Shown: positions 1-7,985 of the stretch, piece after piece
Layout: every line of letters starts with the position of its first letter
Numbering within the stretch: position 1 is the first letter of the stretch
Assembly (NCBI RefSeq): GCF_000445125.1
Contig: NZ_ATHL01000019.1
Coordinates: 36,024 to 100,023 of the forward strand
Direction: 5' to 3'
From: Novosphingobium lindaniclasticum LE124
Lineage (GTDB): Bacteria > Pseudomonadota > Alphaproteobacteria > Sphingomonadales > Sphingomonadaceae
Length of the DNA: 64,000 nucleotides
Notes under the pieces: generated by a model
Database searches by the model: none
What the model saw: only the letters and a program-made list of their open reading frames with translations
What the model was told of the DNA's origin: nothing
Position numbers and translations under genes: made by a program

Positions 1-1014
1 CGCGCAGGCCAACACGATCGCTCCGATCAGCGCCGTGAACGCCGTGAAGCTCCGCCCCGCCTCGATGCCCCACGACCGCAGCAGCTGGATCAGCGGCCAG
101 TGGAACAAGTAGAGGGTGAAGGAGAACCCGGCGAGGCTTTTCGCCGCTGCGCCGAGCCGCAGGACAGGTCCGGCCATGGCTTCGGCCAGCGGGCGGGAGC
201 CCACCAGGGCCACGGTCATGATCAGGCCCATCGCAAGGTCCGAAAGCGCCCATTCCGACCACTCGGCATCGCCCGGCCACCATGCCTTGAGCATGGGATT
301 GAGCACTTCCCGGTCGATCTCGAAAAGCGCCAGCGCCGCCCAGCCCGCCGCGACCAGCACGAGAGGCGCGAGCGCGAGGGGGAGCCTGCGCGCGGCGGGC
401 GCATGGGTCAGCGCCACGCCGAACAACCAGGCCGGCATGAGCAGGAGAATGGCTCCGCCTGCTGCGAAACAGCTCAGGGTCACGGCAACCGCGCGCCGCC
501 AGCCCCTCAGAAAGGCTGCGAGGGCGAAGATCGCATAATACCAGACTTCGTAGCAGAGCGACCAATAGGGCGGGTTCCACACCGGCCCCGCCACGCCGGG
601 CCAGGCGCTGATGAAGGTCAGGGGCGCGAGAAGCTGCTTGGTGATGGCAAGAGCGTCTTCGGGGCTGTTGTCCATCCGCACCGGGCTTGGCCCCGCCAGC
701 AGATAGGCCGCCAGCGTGCTGAAGATCAGTGCCGGGATCGCCACCGGCAGAATGCGCGAGATGCGGGCGACCGCATAGCGTCCCAGGTTGGATCTGCCGC
801 CGAGCACGGACGTGCTGATAACGAGGCCGGACAACACGAAGAACACGATCACGCAGTAGTGCTGCATGCGCACGCCGAACGGGAAGTCGCCGTGATAGAG
901 CCCGAGTTGTACCGCGTGACCGACCACGACGAGCAGTGCCGCACCGAAGCGCACGAAGTCCAGCACGACCGAGAGCGGCCGCGTCAGGAACGGTTCTTCG
1001 GCAGGCCGGCTCAT
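1..1014 (-). CDS. acyltransferase 3 family membrane protein (3' end beyond the window)
   Basis: The reading frame opens at ATG 1012-1014 and stays open for 338 codons to the window edge, so the C-terminus is missing. The translation begins MSRPAEEPFLTRPLSVVLDF and shows the acyltransferase-3 pattern: an early 'RFGAALLVVVGHA' segment with the family histidine, then 'FFVLSGLVIS', 'PPYWSLCYEVWYY' and many hydrophobic membrane segments. Proteins of this family acylate surface glycans or other exported molecules at the inner membrane. The acceptor here cannot be told. The gene lies next to, and in the same direction as, the pterin dehydratase gene, with only about 20 bp between them, so they may be co-transcribed. 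Confidence 0.85.
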   Translation of the reverse strand, partial: MSRPAEEPFLTRPLSVVLDFVRFGAALLVVVGHAVQLGLYHGDFPFGVRMQHYCVIVFFVLSGLVISTSVLGGRSNLGRYAVARISRILPVAIPALIFSTLAAYLLAGPSPVRMDNSPEDALAITKQLLAPLTFISAWPGVAGPVWNPPYWSLCYEVWYYAIFALAAFLRGWRRAVAVTLSCFAAGGAILLLMPAWLFGVALTHAPAARRLPLALAPLVLVAAGWAALALFEIDREVLNPMLKAWWPGDAEWSEWALSDLAMGLIMTVALVGSRPLAEAMAGPVLRLGAAAKSLAGFSFTLYLFHWPLIQLLRSWGIEAGRSFTAFTALIGAIVLACA

Positions 1015-1033
1015 GGCGCCCCGTCCCTCCGGA

Positions 1034-1333
1034 TCAGGCCTGCGGCGCGATCGCGTCGATGAAGCGCGCCATCTCCACGTCGCGCCGGGAAAGGCCGGAA
1101 GCATCGTGGGTGGTCAGCGTGATCTCGACGCGGTTGTAGACGTTGAACCACTCGGGATGATGATCGACTTTGTCGGCCTGGATCGCCACGCGGGTCATGA
1201 AACCGAACGCAGCGTTGAAATCGGCGAACTTGAGCTTGCGCACGATGGCCAGGCCATCCTCGCGCAAGTGCCAGACCGGCAACGCGGCCAGCGCCTCGGC
1301 GCGCTCCGCGTCGGTAAGACGGGCTATGGACAT
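1034..1333 (-). CDS. phhB: 4a-hydroxytetrahydrobiopterin dehydratase
   Basis: A 99-residue pterin-4a-carbinolamine dehydratase of the usual family length. The signature DHHPEW (His58-His59) and a second conserved His76 in 'TLTTHD' match the family active site. It removes water from 4a-hydroxytetrahydropterin, recycling the cofactor of aromatic amino acid hydroxylases; in organisms without such a hydroxylase nearby it may serve other pterin needs. The start at ATG 1331-1333 is chosen because a GGGGGAG ribosome site precedes it; an in-frame ATG 33 bp upstream is less well placed. It is divergent from ccmA, with 63 bp between the two starts. Confidence 0.9.
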   Translation of the reverse strand: MSIARLTDAERAEALAALPVWHLREDGLAIVRKLKFADFNAAFGFMTRVAIQADKVDHHPEWFNVYNRVEITLTTHDASGLSRRDVEMARFIDAIAPQA

Positions 1334-1396
1334 GATCGACGACTCCCCCGGAGGCCAGCTTGGCACCGGAGGCCCTTTCCACTATCGCCTCACCCC

Positions 1397-1981
1397 ATGC
1401 AAGGGGCCTCCATCGCCATCGACGATCTCGCGTGCCGGCGCGGCGACCGCCTGCTGTTCCGCGGCCTTTCGCTGCGCCTGCGCGCGGGAGAGGCGCTTCG
1501 CGTCGTGGGGCGCAACGGCATCGGCAAGTCCAGCCTGCTGCGCATCGTCGCCGGGCTCGCGCCGCCCTTCGCCGGAAAGGTGAATGCCGAGGGAGCAATC
1601 GGGCTGGTCGACGAACGCCCCGCTCTCGATCCCGCGCGAACGCTGGGCGAGGCGCTGGCTTTCTGGCGGCAGATCGACGGCGCGGGGGAGAGAAACGGCG
1701 ATCTTGGCCGCTTGGGCCTCGAAGCCCTGCTCGACGTGCCGGTTCGCTATCTCTCCACCGGACAGAAGAAGCGCGCCGCCCTCGCCCGGCTGCTGGGCCA
1801 GGAGGCCGGGATCTGGCTGCTGGACGAACCTCTCAACGGGCTCGACACCCATGCCGCCGCGCTGGCCGAAGCGCTCACGGCGGAGCACTGCGCGGCCGGG
1901 GGCATCGCGCTGATAGCCTCGCACCAGCCGTTTGCGCTGCCGGGTATGGCGACGCTCGCGCTCTCGGATTACACGACATGA
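1397..1981 (+). CDS. ccmA: cytochrome c biogenesis heme exporter ATP-binding protein CcmA
   Basis: A 194-residue ABC ATPase. Walker A GRNGIGKSS lies at residues 38-46, the signature is LSTGQ (about 119-123), and Walker B is WLLDEP (about 140-145). The short length, the degenerate signature and the immediate overlap with ccmB identify it as CcmA rather than a generic ABC subunit. CcmA with CcmB releases heme-loaded CcmE in system I cytochrome c maturation, at the cytoplasmic face of the inner membrane. The stop overlaps the ccmB start (ATGA, 1978-1981), implying translational coupling. No other ccm genes follow. Confidence 0.93.
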   Translation: MQGASIAIDDLACRRGDRLLFRGLSLRLRAGEALRVVGRNGIGKSSLLRIVAGLAPPFAGKVNAEGAIGLVDERPALDPARTLGEALAFWRQIDGAGERNGDLGRLGLEALLDVPVRYLSTGQKKRAALARLLGQEAGIWLLDEPLNGLDTHAAALAEALTAEHCAAGGIALIASHQPFALPGMATLALSDYTT

Positions 1982-2637
1982 GCGGCAGGATCCTCGCTTT
2001 GTTGAAGCGCGACCTTCTGCGGCTGCTGCTGGGGGCGCGCGGCGGCGGTGCGCTGCTGCCGGTGCTGTTCTTCCTTTCGGTGGCGATGCTCTATCCCTTC
2101 GCCGTGGGGCCTGACGCACCTCTGCTGGCGCGGACCGGCGGCGGCGTGATCTGGGTCGCCGCGCTGCTCGCCGCGATTTTGCCGCTCGACCGCCTGGTGG
2201 AGCCCGATCTGGAAATGGGCCAGTTCGATCAATGGGCGCTGCGCGGCATTTCCGAAGAACTGGTGATCGCCGTGCGCGTGCTGGCCCACTGGCTGAGCTT
2301 CGGACCGCCGCTGATGCTGGCCGCCCTGCCCGCCGCCGCCCTGCTGGGGCTGGAGGGACATACGCTGCTGACGGTCGAGATCGGACTTCTGGCGGGAACA
2401 CCGGGCCTGGCCGCGCTGGGCGTGACGGTCGCCGCGCTCACGGCGGGGCTGCGCGGCGGGGCGGCGCTGGCGGGACTGCTGGTGATACCCATGGCGGTGC
2501 CGGTGCTGATCTTCGGTGCAGGCAGCCTTGGCGCAGGAGGAGAAAGCGGTCTGGCCCTGGCCGCCGCCGCCAGCCTCGTCCTGCTCGCGCTGGCGCCTTT
2601 CGCGGGCGGTGCGGCGGTGCGCGCGGCGCGGAACTGA
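1978..2637 (+). CDS. ccmB: heme exporter protein CcmB
   Basis: A 219-residue polytopic inner-membrane protein with about six hydrophobic segments and the CcmB-type motifs 'LDRLVEPDLEMGQFDQWALRG' and 'LAHWLSFGPPLML'. The length equals that of typical CcmB. It pairs with the ATPase encoded just upstream, with a 4-bp overlap of the two frames. The expected next genes (ccmC, ccmE, ccmF) are absent: the strand is empty for about 480 bp afterwards. Confidence 0.92.
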   Translation: MSGRILALLKRDLLRLLLGARGGGALLPVLFFLSVAMLYPFAVGPDAPLLARTGGGVIWVAALLAAILPLDRLVEPDLEMGQFDQWALRGISEELVIAVRVLAHWLSFGPPLMLAALPAAALLGLEGHTLLTVEIGLLAGTPGLAALGVTVAALTAGLRGGAALAGLLVIPMAVPVLIFGAGSLGAGGESGLALAAAASLVLLALAPFAGGAAVRAARN

Positions 2638-2929
2638 CGCGCCGAAGTTCTACGACCGGACTTGGCGCACTGTCTTGCCTCGCCAAAAGCGAGCGCTTCA
2701 GATCCGGGAAATGGTCGCCGGTGTCTCGACGGTCCCTGACGCGACTCACACACTGCGAATCGCTTTGACACATATCCGAGTCGCAAGCCGGGACCTGGCC
2801 GGCGGCAACTTCCTGCCTGAAAAATCGGGACCGTTTCCGACGCTGTAGATCAGCGCCGCCCAGCGCCTCGCTTGTGGAAAAAGGCGGCATAAGTCCGGGA
2901 TGAACTCCGGAAAAACGTAGGATATCTGG
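2638..2929. other. intergenic stretch without a recognisable gene
   Basis: No frame here has a plausible ribosome site or a family resemblance. The open frames on both strands are continuations of high-GC noise. The right-hand part of this gap (2930-3120) holds a minus-strand terminator and a Fur box, listed separately. Confidence 0.5.
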
Positions 2930-2982
2930 GAAAAAGCGGGCCGGGGCGGTTTCTCGCGCATGACGTGAAATCGCCCCGGCCC
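2930..2982 (-). terminator. strong intrinsic terminator reading leftwards
   Basis: Read on the minus strand, GGGCCGGGGCG (2982-2972) pairs perfectly with CGCCCCGGCCC (2948-2938). A further TTTC/GAAA pairing lies inside after one mismatch, and GCTTTTTCCC follows the stem. There is no T-tract in the plus direction, so it does not serve ccmB. No minus-strand gene lies between it and the liuA stop at 3735, so the transcript it ends is unexplained; see the sRNA candidate. Confidence 0.7.
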
Positions 2983-3076
2983 AGTCGACAGGAAGGGCAG
3001 GTCGGAGCCCCATGACAAGCGCCGACCCGAGGTCCTTGGTGCAGGCTTGACGGGCAAGACAAGCTGCGTAGACATA
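2938..3076 (-). ncRNA. candidate iron-responsive small RNA
   Basis: This is the minus-strand interval between the Fur box (3077-3095) and the orphan intrinsic terminator (2938-2982). A transcript starting at or just left of the Fur box would be about 140 nt and end in the strong hairpin plus U5. No convincing open frame with a ribosome site lies within it. A -35/-10 pair on the minus strand is weak at best (TTGCAC followed 17 bp later by a poor -10), so the call rests on the terminator and the palindromic, direction-neutral Fur box. Read-through antisense transcription from liuA is the main alternative. Confidence 0.3.
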
Positions 3077-3095
3077 GCTAATGATAATCATTCTC
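3077..3095. promoter_or_regulatory. Fur box
   Basis: The 19-bp site GCTAATGATAATCATTCTC matches the classical Fur consensus GATAATGATAATCATTATC at 17 of 19 positions and has a perfect 13-bp palindromic core, AATGATAATCATT (3080-3092). It sits 25 bp upstream of the start codon at 3121, where bound Fur would block the promoter under iron sufficiency. Confidence 0.8.
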
Positions 3096-3120
3096 AAGTG
3101 CAAGCCCATGGAGAACAGGC

Positions 3121-3561
3121 ATGTATCAATATGTCGATCGCCCGCTCAATTCGCTCGACGAGGGGTGCCGTTTCCTGGTCTGGTCCATGCGGGCCTGGGT
3201 CACCACCCTGGGCCGCCGCCAATGCCCCGCGCAGGCTCTGGCGCCGGCTTTCGCCAAGTGGCGGATGATCGGTGGGCTCCAGCCCTTCCACCGCGCGATG
3301 TTGCTTTTCAACCGCGACGCGCTCGAAACCTTCGCCTTCTGCCCGATGGCCTGCAGCCACGTTTCGGAGCACGAAGCGGTGATTCTCGAACTCATCACCT
3401 CGCTACGCGACCGCGGCCCTCAGCAGACCCGCGACACGCTGGAGATGATCATCTCGGAAGAGAGCGTGGGCGACATGCTGGAGACGCTCTCGAAGCTGGG
3501 CGCGGCCATGGCCATTGCCGGGATCTTTCCGGGTGAGCCGGTGGCGGCAAAGCGGCGTTGA
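3121..3561 (+). CDS. Fur-regulated conserved hypothetical protein
   Basis: A 146-residue soluble protein with no signal peptide or membrane segment, not assigned to a named family. Features seen: an N-terminal 'RCQCP'-like region around GRRQCPAQ and a Cys pair in 'FCPMACSHVSEHEAVILELI', otherwise helical composition. A ribosome site (GGAGAACAGGC) precedes ATG 3121. The only functional clue is the Fur box 25 bp upstream, so expression is probably induced by iron limitation. It ends against repeat copy 1. A role in iron sparing or cofactor handling is speculation. Confidence 0.75.
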   Translation: MYQYVDRPLNSLDEGCRFLVWSMRAWVTTLGRRQCPAQALAPAFAKWRMIGGLQPFHRAMLLFNRDALETFAFCPMACSHVSEHEAVILELITSLRDRGPQQTRDTLEMIISEESVGDMLETLSKLGAAMAIAGIFPGEPVAAKRR

Positions 3562-3575
3562 AGAACAGGGAATAA

Positions 3576-3718
3576 GCAGGGGCCATCGCCCCTGCACCCC
3601 GTTACCGTCGAGCCCGTGCCCTGCGCCTCCGTCGCGCGCCCATGGCCGCGCGGGGAGCGCAAGACACATAGCGGCGCGAAAGATCGACATTCAGAGGGTC
3701 CGGGGGATCATCCCCCGG
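3576..3718 (+). repeat. bipartite stem-loop intergenic element, copy 1
   Basis: Hairpin 1 (GCAGGGGC-CATC-GCCCCTGC) is at 3576-3595 and hairpin 2 (CCGGGGGATCATCCCCCGG) at 3700-3718. The ATTC-AGAGGGTC stretch before hairpin 2 and the CCCGTTACCGTCGAG after hairpin 1 match the other copies. This copy is shorter: about 25 bp of the shared interior (the GGGAGAC...GGCTGCGCCGC part) is missing. It lies between convergent genes, and hairpin 2 ends 17 bp from the liuA stop codon. Confidence 0.85.
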
Positions 3719-3734
3719 GAATCTTCCCTTCTCC

Positions 3735-4895
3735 TTATGCCCCGATCAGCTCGCGCCCGATCAGCATCCGCCTGATCTCGTTCGTCCCCGCGCCGATATC
3801 GAGCAGCTTGGCATCGCGCAGGTAGCGCTCGACCGGCCAGTCCTTGGTATAGCCTGCCCCGCCCAGCGCCTGGACCGCCTCGCCCGAGACGCGAAAAGCG
3901 TTCTCGCTCGCCAGCAGGATCGCGCCCGCCGCGTCGAAGCGGGTGGTCTGTCCGGCATCGCAGGCGCGTGCCACGGCATAGACGTAGGCCCGCGCCGACT
4001 GCAGCGCGACGTACATGTCGGCGACTTTGGCCTGCATGAGCTGGAAGGTCCCGATCGCGGCGCCGAACTGACGACGCTCGCGGACATAGGGGATCACGGT
4101 GTCGAGGCAGGCCTGCATGATGCCGATCTGAAGACCGGCGAGCACGACGCGTTCGTAGTCCAGGCCGCTCATCAGCACTTTCACGCCGCCGTTCAGCGGG
4201 CCCATGACGTTTTCGACGGGCACGAAGCAGTCGTCGAAGACCAGTTCGCAAGTGGGCGAGCCGCGCATGCCCATCTTGTCGATCTTCTGACCGATCGAGA
4301 AGCCGGGCATGTCCTTCTCAATCAGGAAGGCGGTGATGCCTTTCGATCCCGCTTGCGCATCGGTCTTGGCGTAGACCACGAGCACATCGGCATATGTGCC
4401 GTTGGTGATCCAGAACTTGGTGCCGGTAAGGCGAAAACCGCCGTCCACCGCATCGGCGCGCAGCTTCATGCTGACGACGTCGGAGCCTGCGGCCACCTCG
4501 GACATGGCAAGGCTGCCGACGTGCTCTCCGGAAACCAGCTTCGGCAGATACCTGGCCTTCTGCGCATCGCTCCCCCAGCGGCGGATCTGGTTGACGCAGA
4601 GGTTCGAATGCGCCCCGTAGGACAGCCCGACCGAGGCCGAAGCGCGGCTGACTTCCTCCACCGCGATCACATGTTCGAGATAGCCGAGCCCGGTGCCGCC
4701 CCATTCCTCCTCGACCGTCAGGCCGTGGAGGCCCAGCTCGCCCATGGCCGGCCACAGTTCGCGCGGGAACCAGTCTTCGGCATCGATCCTCGCGGCCAGG
4801 GGCGCGATCTGCTCGTCGGCGAAGCGCGCCACACTCTCGCGGATCATCTCCGCCGATTCGCCCAGGGCGAAGTCGAAGTTCGGGGTTGCCTTCAT
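3735..4895 (-). CDS. liuA: isovaleryl-CoA dehydrogenase
   Basis: A 386-residue acyl-CoA dehydrogenase that oxidises isovaleryl-CoA to 3-methylcrotonyl-CoA in leucine breakdown, passing electrons to ETF. The general family is shown by 'LAMSEVAAGSDV' (about 129-140), 'FWITNG' and 'RQFGAAIGTFQLMQAKVADM'. The subgroup is set by the catalytic base: Glu248 in 'SGLDYERVVLAG' is in the isovaleryl-CoA-type position rather than the C-terminal position used by most paralogues. It stands alone, without the usual methylcrotonyl-CoA carboxylase genes, and is divergent from a LysR gene with a 115-bp shared promoter region. Confidence 0.9.
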   Translation of the reverse strand: MKATPNFDFALGESAEMIRESVARFADEQIAPLAARIDAEDWFPRELWPAMGELGLHGLTVEEEWGGTGLGYLEHVIAVEEVSRASASVGLSYGAHSNLCVNQIRRWGSDAQKARYLPKLVSGEHVGSLAMSEVAAGSDVVSMKLRADAVDGGFRLTGTKFWITNGTYADVLVVYAKTDAQAGSKGITAFLIEKDMPGFSIGQKIDKMGMRGSPTCELVFDDCFVPVENVMGPLNGGVKVLMSGLDYERVVLAGLQIGIMQACLDTVIPYVRERRQFGAAIGTFQLMQAKVADMYVALQSARAYVYAVARACDAGQTTRFDAAGAILLASENAFRVSGEAVQALGGAGYTKDWPVERYLRDAKLLDIGAGTNEIRRMLIGRELIGA

Positions 4896-5010
4896 GCTCG
4901 TGTTCCCAATCCTTGCGCCGTTGCTGCGGCGTTTTGTTGTCCAGCAGGATAGCGACCAGCCTTTTCACGAACAAATTGAAACTTGCGGCGTCCTCGGATA
5001 AATTTTTCCT

Positions 5011-5916
5011 ATGATAAAGCGCGCCCATATCCGTCATTTCCTGGCCGTGGCCGATGGGGGCAGCTTCAAGCAGGCAGCGGCGCGCCTGCATGTCACGCAG
5101 CCGACCATCTCCACCAGCATCGCCGAACTGGAGCGCCTGACCGGTTCGGCGCTTTTCGTGCGTGATCGCCGCCATGTGCGGCTCACCGAGGCGGGCGGCG
5201 CCTTCCTCTCGATCGCGCGTGACCTCGAAGCCGGATTTCGCCGCGCGGACCAGTTCGGGCGGCCGATCCCCGAGCAATGGCCCGGCCTGAAGCTCGGCGT
5301 GATTTCCACGGTCTCCGGGCCGATGTTGGAACTGATCGCAAGAGAATTGGCGCGCAGCTTCGGGATCGAACTCGTCGAAGGCGACGACCGCGATCTTCGC
5401 GCCGGACTGGGCAGCGGCAAGCTCCATCTGGCGCTGACCCTGCTGGGCCAGGGCGAGGACGCGGCGGCAGGCGATTTCGCTGCCGACCTGCTGCTGGAAG
5501 AGCCTTACGTCCTCGTCATGCCGGGCGAGCATCGCTTCGCAGGCGCCGGACAGGTCGCCCCCCAGGATATTGCCGGAGACATCATGATCGCCCGGCGTGC
5601 GTGCGAGGTGCTGCAGCCGACGAGCCGCTTCTTTACCGACGCCGGTGTTCGCCCGCGGTTTGCCTTGCGGAGCGAGAACGAGGACCGCTGCATGCGCATG
5701 GTTGCCGCCGGTCTGGGGGTGACGGTGGCGCCGCGATCGCTTGCGCCCCCAGGAACCGCTACGGCGGAGATCCTGGGCTATGGCCTGAGCCGAAGGCTTG
5801 GCCTGGTGCGCGGCCCGGCTTTCCCTGTAGAAGCGGCGGAACGACTGGCGGCGACGCTGGAGATCGTCACCGCCAGCCTTCCCTCCCTGGCTTCTCGATC
5901 CGGCGGCGCACCCTGA
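5011..5916 (+). CDS. LysR family transcriptional regulator (divergent from liuA)
   Basis: A 301-residue LysR protein. The N-terminal winged helix is 'IRHFLAVADGGSFKQAAARLHVTQPTISTSI...LTGSALFVRDRR', followed by an effector-binding domain ending about residue 295. It shares a 115-bp divergent promoter region with liuA, so control of liuA in response to a leucine-derived acid or CoA ester is a reasonable inference by arrangement only. The effector cannot be read from sequence. Confidence 0.88.
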   Translation: MIKRAHIRHFLAVADGGSFKQAAARLHVTQPTISTSIAELERLTGSALFVRDRRHVRLTEAGGAFLSIARDLEAGFRRADQFGRPIPEQWPGLKLGVISTVSGPMLELIARELARSFGIELVEGDDRDLRAGLGSGKLHLALTLLGQGEDAAAGDFAADLLLEEPYVLVMPGEHRFAGAGQVAPQDIAGDIMIARRACEVLQPTSRFFTDAGVRPRFALRSENEDRCMRMVAAGLGVTVAPRSLAPPGTATAEILGYGLSRRLGLVRGPAFPVEAAERLAATLEIVTASLPSLASRSGGAP

Positions 5917-6245
5917 CATTCCTGCCGGTGTGCACGCCTGTCGTTCCGATGTTTATTGCCCTCTCGTGTCGCCCTGAACCTCGACCTGTCGCCGGCATGT
6001 TGTCCAACGTTGGCGCAAGCGGGGGCGCTCCCGCGTCTGGTGTCCCTTTTTACCCCCGACATGGGAATGCGCCCCCTACCGCCGTGCGTTCACGTTCCGG
6101 CAGCTTCCTGGTTGGGAGAGAGCCGCCGCCGGCGCGGTCGCACGCTTCGGTGTTGCCGCATGGGTAAAGCGATGACAGAGTACGATCAAACGCAATGAAT
6201 ATGACGCAGCGTTGCAAAAAACAGAGCACTTAAGAACACACCACC
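5917..6245. other. intergenic stretch without a recognisable gene
   Basis: 329 bp between two co-directional LysR genes. I find no gene, clear terminator, or strong palindrome. The A/T-richer last 70 bp (from about 6165) probably hold the promoter of the downstream LysR gene. Confidence 0.45.
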
Positions 6246-7166
6246 ATGCCGGCATTTTCCCGCTTTCTCCGTTATTTCATGGCCGTGGGTCGCCTCGGCT
6301 CCATTCGCAAGGCGGCCGACGAACTCAACGTCTCGGCTTCCGCGATCGACCGGCAGATCCTCAATGTGGAGGCCGAACTCGGCCTGCCGCTGTTCGAGCG
6401 CCTGCCGACGGGACTGCGGCTTACCGCTGCGGGCGAGATGATGATGGCATCGGGCGCGCAGTGGCAGCGGGGCATGGTCAGTTTGCGCGGCAGGATCGAA
6501 GACTTGCGCGGTCTCAAGCGCGGCCATGTCGACATTGCCGTGATCGACGCCCTGGCGACCGGCCATGTTCCGGCCACGCTCCATGCCATGCAGCAGCGCT
6601 ATCCCGGCATCACCCTAGGCATCAAAGTGCTGGGCAACGATGCCGTGCGCCGTGCGGTGATCGGCGGCGAGGTGGACTGCGGTATCCTGTTCGAGCCGCA
6701 CTCCTATCGCGACCTTTCGGTAAGAGCCTTCACCGAAGTCGTGCTCGGCTTCGTCACGCCGCCGGATCATGCGATCGCGCAGTTGCGGGACGCACGCTTC
6801 TCGGCCTGCGCGGATCAGCCGATGATCATCCCCGCCGAGCCTCTGGCGGTCTATCAGCAGATCGCCGTGCTGGAAGGCGCGACCGGGATCGCGCTGAACC
6901 GACGGGCGAGTTCGGACAACATCCAGATGATCACTTCGCTGGTCCAGCACGGTGCGGGCATTGGCGTGCTCACCTCTCTGGACGTGCAGACCGAAGTCCA
7001 GCGCGGCACACTGGCTTTTACGCGCATTTCCGATTCGCTGCTGCGGCCGATGACCTTGGCGCTCTGCACCGCCTCGACGCGCGCGCCCTCGCATGCGGCG
7101 GCCCTGGTGCTCGGCGAGTTCGAAGACACTTTCGCCCGGCTCGGCTATTGCGCATCAGATACTTAG
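6246..7166 (+). CDS. LysR family transcriptional regulator
   Basis: A 306-residue LysR protein with the N-terminal HTH 'FLRYFMAVGRLGSIRKAADELNVSASAIDRQI' and a full substrate-binding domain ('RGHVDIAVIDALATGHVP', 'VLTSLDVQTEVQRG'). The early wing residues IDRQIL in place of the commoner SRQI are typical of a sphingomonad/rhizobial LysR subgroup. The nearest co-directional gene, a phosphoribosyltransferase, begins 103 bp downstream; there is no divergent partner, so its target is unknown. Confidence 0.88.
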   Translation: MPAFSRFLRYFMAVGRLGSIRKAADELNVSASAIDRQILNVEAELGLPLFERLPTGLRLTAAGEMMMASGAQWQRGMVSLRGRIEDLRGLKRGHVDIAVIDALATGHVPATLHAMQQRYPGITLGIKVLGNDAVRRAVIGGEVDCGILFEPHSYRDLSVRAFTEVVLGFVTPPDHAIAQLRDARFSACADQPMIIPAEPLAVYQQIAVLEGATGIALNRRASSDNIQMITSLVQHGAGIGVLTSLDVQTEVQRGTLAFTRISDSLLRPMTLALCTASTRAPSHAAALVLGEFEDTFARLGYCASDT

Positions 7167-7269
7167 CGGGCGGAAGGAGGGCCGCGGCGAACGCGCGATT
7201 GCAAAATTCGCACGGACGCGGTAACCGGAGCAGCTTCCTCTCCAAACTCCGTACCAGGATCCAGCGCGC

Positions 7270-7803
7270 ATGAGTGAAGCTTCCGAGCCTCAGCTCCACT
7301 ATCTCGAATACTACGAAGACTTCCTCGCCAAAGTGCGCCAGCTTTCACGGCAGGTGCAGCAAGGGGCGTGGCAACCGGAATTCGTGATCGGCCTGGGACG
7401 GGGCGGACTGGTACCGGCGGTCTATATCTCGCACCAACTTTCCCTGCCGATGCTGTCGATCGACCATTCGTCCAAGATCCCCGGTTTCGCAGACGAACTG
7501 CTGGCGAAAGTCGCCGCGATGAGCGCCGAAGGCACGCGCATGCTGTTCGTGGACGATATCAACGACACCGGCGGCACGATCGACTACATCCGCAGCCAGC
7601 TTTCGCAAGGCGGCTGCGATCACGGGAACCTGCGCTTCGCCGTCGTAATCAACAACAAGAGTTCGAAAGTGGAAGTCGACGTCTGGGCCGATATGATCGA
7701 CCGCGCCGACGACAAGCGCTGGTTCGTGTTCCCGTGGGAGTCCGTGGGCTCGCGGGACAGCATCGTCGATGAGGCGCTGTCGGTGCCGGAACGATTGGCC
7801 TGA
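7270..7803 (+). CDS. purine-type phosphoribosyltransferase
   Basis: A 177-residue type I phosphoribosyltransferase. The PRPP-binding loop is LFVDDINDTGGT (about 92-103), and the pyrophosphate loop region is 'GLGRGGLVPAVYIS' (about 41-54). Size and motif spacing suit the xanthine/hypoxanthine-guanine (Gpt-like) group, which makes IMP, XMP or GMP from free bases and PRPP. Its nearness to an adenine deaminase-like gene supports a base-salvage role. Exact base specificity is not determinable here. Confidence 0.82.
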   Translation: MSEASEPQLHYLEYYEDFLAKVRQLSRQVQQGAWQPEFVIGLGRGGLVPAVYISHQLSLPMLSIDHSSKIPGFADELLAKVAAMSAEGTRMLFVDDINDTGGTIDYIRSQLSQGGCDHGNLRFAVVINNKSSKVEVDVWADMIDRADDKRWFVFPWESVGSRDSIVDEALSVPERLA

Positions 7804-7820
7804 AGGTTAAGCGGAACAAG

Positions 7821-7985
7821 CAGGGTCGTTACCCCTGAACCCGGTGACCGTCCGGGTCACCAGATCCAACGCCGTTGCCGCCCACGGCCGCCTCGGGAGA
7901 CTTACTGGCTGCGCCGCAGGGAGGGCGCAACAGACAGGTAGCGCGAGGGGCTGACATTCCGAGGGTCTGGGGGATCATCCCCCAG
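7821..7985 (+). repeat. bipartite stem-loop intergenic element, copy 2
   Basis: Hairpin 1 (CAGGG-TCGTTAC-CCCTG) is at 7821-7837 and hairpin 2 (CTGGGGGATCATCCCCCAG) at 7967-7985. The interior carries the shared GGGAGACTTACTGGCTGCGCCGCAG-type sequence and GACATTCCGAGGGT just before hairpin 2. Unlike the other copies, hairpin 2 overlaps the coding end of the minus-strand neighbour, whose TGA stop (7977-7975) lies in the loop. Confidence 0.85.

Noticed and set aside
2746..3109. Minus-strand frames through the Fur box and the orphan terminator as a protein gene
   Set aside because: No ribosome site, and a frame running through a strong terminator hairpin is not credible; an RNA is the better hypothesis.
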